Shown here: one piece after another, positions 60,616 through 64,000 of the stretch | Layout: the number at the start of each line of letters is the position of its first letter | How positions within the stretch are numbered: position 1 is the first letter of the stretch | Notes under the pieces: generated by a model | What the model was told of the DNA's origin: nothing | Database searches by the model: none | Seen by the model: the letters and a program-made list of their open reading frames with translations, nothing else | Assembly: GCA_027704905.1 (NCBI GenBank) | Contig: CM051005.1 | Coordinates: 23,959,203-24,023,202 of the forward strand | Source of the DNA: Muraenolepis orangiensis | Lineage: Eukaryota > Chordata > Actinopteri > Gadiformes > Muraenolepididae | Direction of reading: 5' to 3' | Length of the DNA stretch: 64,000 bases | Made by a program: the position numbers and the translations under genes

Positions 60616-61220
60616 TATTGAGGGTCCACAGGGGGTATACCCTCTCTCTGATTTTCTTATCTATTATTATATATTATTTTATGTCATATAATCATTTATA
60701 GTGAACCTGTAGTCATGTATGCCAGTCAGCACACAATAATACAAATATTCAAATTAAATCAATATGTTACGTTTCGTATGTTATGTGTTGCAATAGCTTA
60801 AGTCTGTGTACAGTTTATATATATATATAAAGTACATGCAGCTTGACTACTATACGCCATGTATGCCTCCTGTGCTCTGTATGATCCAGTATGAACACTA
60901 TGAGTCACTATGAACTCACAGTTTGTAAAGTTCTCTGGTGCTGGCAGGTTTGAACCCAAAAGGACTACAAAAGGAGACGGAAGGATGGAGTAGCGTTAAA
61001 AGTTGAGTTTACTTTAGGGAGCAAACAGGTGAGGTCAATACCGGGAGATCAGTCACACAGGCAAACAGGCAGGCAGGGAATCTAAGGTCCAGAAAACAGG
61101 CAGGTCAGGAAGAACTAGGAATGTACGTTTTTTTCGGAACACACAATGACAATCTGGCAGAGAATACACTGAAGTGACCGGTGTTTATACTGAGGGACTA
61201 ACAAGGGAATGATCCGCATG

Positions 61221-61388
61221 GGGCGGCAGTATATCAGTCTGTTGGGACTTGGCTTGGGAATCAGAGGGTCGCCGGTTCAAGTCCCCGAAACGCCAGTTTG
61301 CCACCTGGGCACTGCCGAGGTGCCCTTGAGCAAGGCACCAGACCCCACCACAGCTCCCCGGGTGCTGCATATACAATAGCTGCCCACC
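61221..61388 (+). mobile_element. tRNA-derived SINE, family B (3' truncated)
   Basis: GGGCGGCAGTATATCAGTCT, GTCGCCGGTTCAAGTCCCC and AGGTGCCCTTGAGCAAGGCA match the copy at 51107, but the sequence ends after GCTGCCCACC without the AATAAAGAGG tail. Confidence 0.8.
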
Positions 61389-61619
61389 TTGATTTACACA
61401 TGGTCAATTTTGTTTCACACATTGTATATCTCTAGCGCATGTTTTCGAACAATGGCAGACTACCGGTGTGTTTTCTTTACCGGTGTGTGGCTAGTACTGT
61501 AAAATACCCAAATGTTATACATTAATTAATTAATTACATATAACATATATTATATAAGGTATGTAAGGTAAGAAGCCTTACCTTACCTTACATTCCATTG
61601 GAATGGAATGCTTACACCC

Positions 61620-62060
61620 CATTCCCTCTCAATGTTATGATAGTGGCAGCACTATAGCAGTTCAGTAAGCGCACTGTGAATAAAAACTGTCCTTGAACCT
61701 GGTAGTCCTTGTACGGTTGCTGCAGAACCGGCGACCGGACCGTAGGGGGGAGAAGAGATGGTGCACAGGGTGGTTGCAGTCCTTTATGATGAACATGGCC
61801 TTCTTCCGACATCTGGTTCTAAAGATCTCCTCAATGCATGGAAGTGCACACCCGATGATCTTTTCTGCCGTCCTCACGACCCTCTGGATGGCTTTCTTGT
61901 CCTGTGCAGTGGTGTTGCCGTACCCCACAGTGACGCCACCCGTCAGGACGCTCTCTACGGTGCCGCGGTAGAAGTTAACTAGCCACCGTTTGCCTATGCC
62001 GCTTCTCCTGAGGCACCGCAGAGCATAGAGGCGCTGATTAGCCTTCATCAGCATGAAAAA
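61620..62060 (-). mobile_element. LINE RT-ORF C-terminal fragment
   Basis: The minus frame from 62054 reads KANQRLYALRCLRRSGIGKR, FYRGTVESVLTGG, RVVRTAEKIIGC, EEIFRTRCRKKA and RRFCSNRTRTTRFKDSF in order, the conserved tail of a non-LTR reverse-transcriptase ORF. It is open for 130 residues but 5'-truncated. Its 3' portion matches the fragment at 12833-13016. Confidence 0.85.
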
Positions 62061-63476
62061 ATGCTCCCAATGGTTCTGTTTGGGTTTGACATGAAGTTGT
62101 ACAAAGCATTTGAAATCATTTTTGTGTTCTGGACAGGACAGGAAATATATTTACTTGTTTGGACAAGGCCTTAGAGACTTGGCATGAAAATAACCCCAGA
62201 TGAAAATAAGTAATAGTTCAGGGAATTTGTGACACTGTTGACACTGTTACCACCACGGGACAAAACAACACTGGTCTTTTTAACCACTTTCTCATGTCAA
62301 ATCGGTTATTTGAAAGTGCCCACTGTACTGTCATGTGTCAAGCCCCGATACTTGTTGATTTGCTGTGAAGCAAACATTTAAGCCGTCTTCGTCTTGTGTC
62401 GCCTCATGGCTTTTTACCACTACATTCTTGGTTGTTTACAACCATGGTTTGAGGAAAGAACTCCAAACAAGCCCTCACTCTGGATGTATTGGTGAAAAAC
62501 TGATGATGCAACACAAAGAAGTGGATTCAGACCCTTGCTTAACATCGTATTAACGATGCCTAAGAGAGTTTTTCATCAAGCCGTTTTGTGTGAGTACAGT
62601 GGGTTGTGTAGTTTTGTCTGAACCCGGGTCTCCAGGGGCGACCCATGCAGAGTCTGTACACAGCATTGCCCAGCCATTTAAGCCACATATCATGGAATCT
62701 AGCTTGGGGGACCACCCTCTTCTCCTTTTTGGTCTGAAGACCCACACCAAGTCCCATCCAGTGGTCATCATAAGCCTGTTTCTGCCTGACCCCGAGCCCC
62801 CACTTCTTGGAGGAGCTTCAGGGGGTCAAACATAGAGAAGAGATGATGGTGTCTAGCATGAGAAGTGCAGGGGGCCAGCCGGTGGTCTCTTGAAGCATGC
62901 TCTGACAGTCCCAGTCTGCATCCTCCTGGCTTCGCTCAACAGAATGAACTAATACATTTATGTTTCATCCTCCCATCCGGTGACGTCGTCTTCTTCTTTG
63001 TCTGGTTTCCCGCCGTATTTCATTATTGCCGTTGGCTTCTTCTTTCCATCATGTGTTTCGATGCGTCTGCTGTAAATCTCGGCTATGGACACTTCCTCTC
63101 GAGGTCACGGCCGCCGTTCTCCTCGTTTCTCCTTTTTCATGTTAAACACCTACTTCCTTCTCTGCTGTTCAACCTTCACTTTTCACATGTATTCCTTTCC
63201 AGCAAAAACATTGCATTAGGAAGGGGGAGACGATTTATGCATTCCCTTACAGTGAAAACATTGAGTCTAAAAAAGGAAGAAGACTTAGGAGAGACAGTAG
63301 GTTAGTTCTAGCGCAAATAGTTATTTTACTCCACAGTATATATGTTGGTCGAGATATTTGTTAATAGTTGTTCCCTTACTCAAGGTGCGCATTCCTATTT
63401 CCTGGATGCATCAGGTTGTCTTAAGAATAGTATTTTAGTCTGTCAGTTGTATGTGCACAATTCAATGAAAACAGGT
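62061..63476. other. No recognised gene
   Basis: The longest frame (plus, about 62865-63305, 146 residues) shows no domain, signal or membrane pattern I recognise and is probably chance. Confidence 0.4.
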
Positions 63477-64000
63477 CACCTCGACCAGACAGTCACCTCA
63501 CTGAGACGACCAGACAGTCATCTATCTCACTGAGACAACAAGACAGTCACCTCACTGAGACGACCAGTTTGTCACCTCACTGAGACGACCAGACAGACAC
63601 ATCAATGAGACAACCAGACAGTCACCTCACTGAGACGACCAGTCAGTCACCTCTCTGAGACGACCAGTCACCTCACTGAGACGACCAGACAGTCACCTCA
63701 CTGAGACGACCAGTCAGTCACCTCTCTGAGACGACCAGTCACCTCACTGAGACGACCAGACAGTCACCTCACTGAGACGACCAGTCAGTCACCTCACTGA
63801 GACGACCAGACAGTCACCTCACTGAGACGACCAGTCAGTCACCTCTCTGAGACGACCAATCACCTCACTGAGACGACCAGACAGACACCTCACTGAGACA
63901 ACCAGACAGTCACCTCACTGAGACGACCAGACAGTCACCTCACTGAGACGACCAGTCAGTCACCTCTCTGAGACGACCAGTCACCTCACTGAGACGACCA
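63477..64000. repeat. Short-period satellite (21-25 bp units), cut by the window end
   Basis: Units of CACCTCACTGAGACGACCAG with either ACAGT, TCAGT or nothing before the next unit give mixed 25- and 21-base periods. Alternation of long and short units and of CTCACTGAG/CTCTCTGAG recurs in blocks, suggesting a higher-order repeat. The array continues past the window. Confidence 0.95.

Noticed and set aside
62865..63305. 146-residue plus-strand frame
   Set aside because: No recognisable domain, codon pattern or splice context; length is possible by chance in 64 kb.

Overview
This is vertebrate chromosomal DNA, almost certainly from a ray-finned fish. It carries exons with GT-AG introns, several tRNA- and 5S-derived SINEs, fish-type LINE tails, and a very high load of (CA)n, (GA)n, (TA)n and minisatellite arrays. 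That microsatellite density would fit a cod-like (gadiform) genome, but the species is inference only.

Two protein-coding genes can be read confidently, both on the minus strand. The first is ptf1a (1198-2447, two exons, 274 residues), the bHLH subunit of the pancreas/cerebellum PTF1 complex. It has a complete bHLH domain and the two C-terminal tryptophan motifs that bind RBPJ. The second is dlgap1 (GKAP/SAPAP1; 12586-45512), a postsynaptic-density scaffold. I could join 14 coding exons in phase from the start codon to the QTRL PDZ ligand, giving a 1149-residue product. The order along the + strand is ptf1a, about 10 kb of repeat-rich intergenic DNA, the dlgap1 3' end, and the dlgap1 5' coding exon at 44.2-45.5 kb. 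The DNA beyond that is either upstream of the gene or holds its 5' non-coding introns.

The introns and flanks hold most of the unexpected content. The intron between dlgap1 exons 4 and 5 (22894-27419) contains a decayed tandem tRNA array: Arg, Glu, His and, on the opposite strand, intron-containing Tyr. The next intron contains a 2.8 kb element with ~200 bp terminal inverted repeats and a broken minus-strand coding region (28225-31008). Intron 1 contains a LINE with a 23-bp expansion that preserves its frame, a 28-bp satellite of about 32 units, a reverse-transcriptase LINE remnant, a 38-bp minisatellite and a palindromic MITE-like element.

DNA from 46 to 64 kb is mostly decayed mobile elements (Ty3/gypsy gag and pol pieces, LINEs, SINEs, a hAT BED-finger relic) and simple repeats. 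It ends inside a short-period satellite. I see no rRNA gene, no CRISPR array and no functional tRNA gene. Long stretches, noted individually, hold nothing I recognise.
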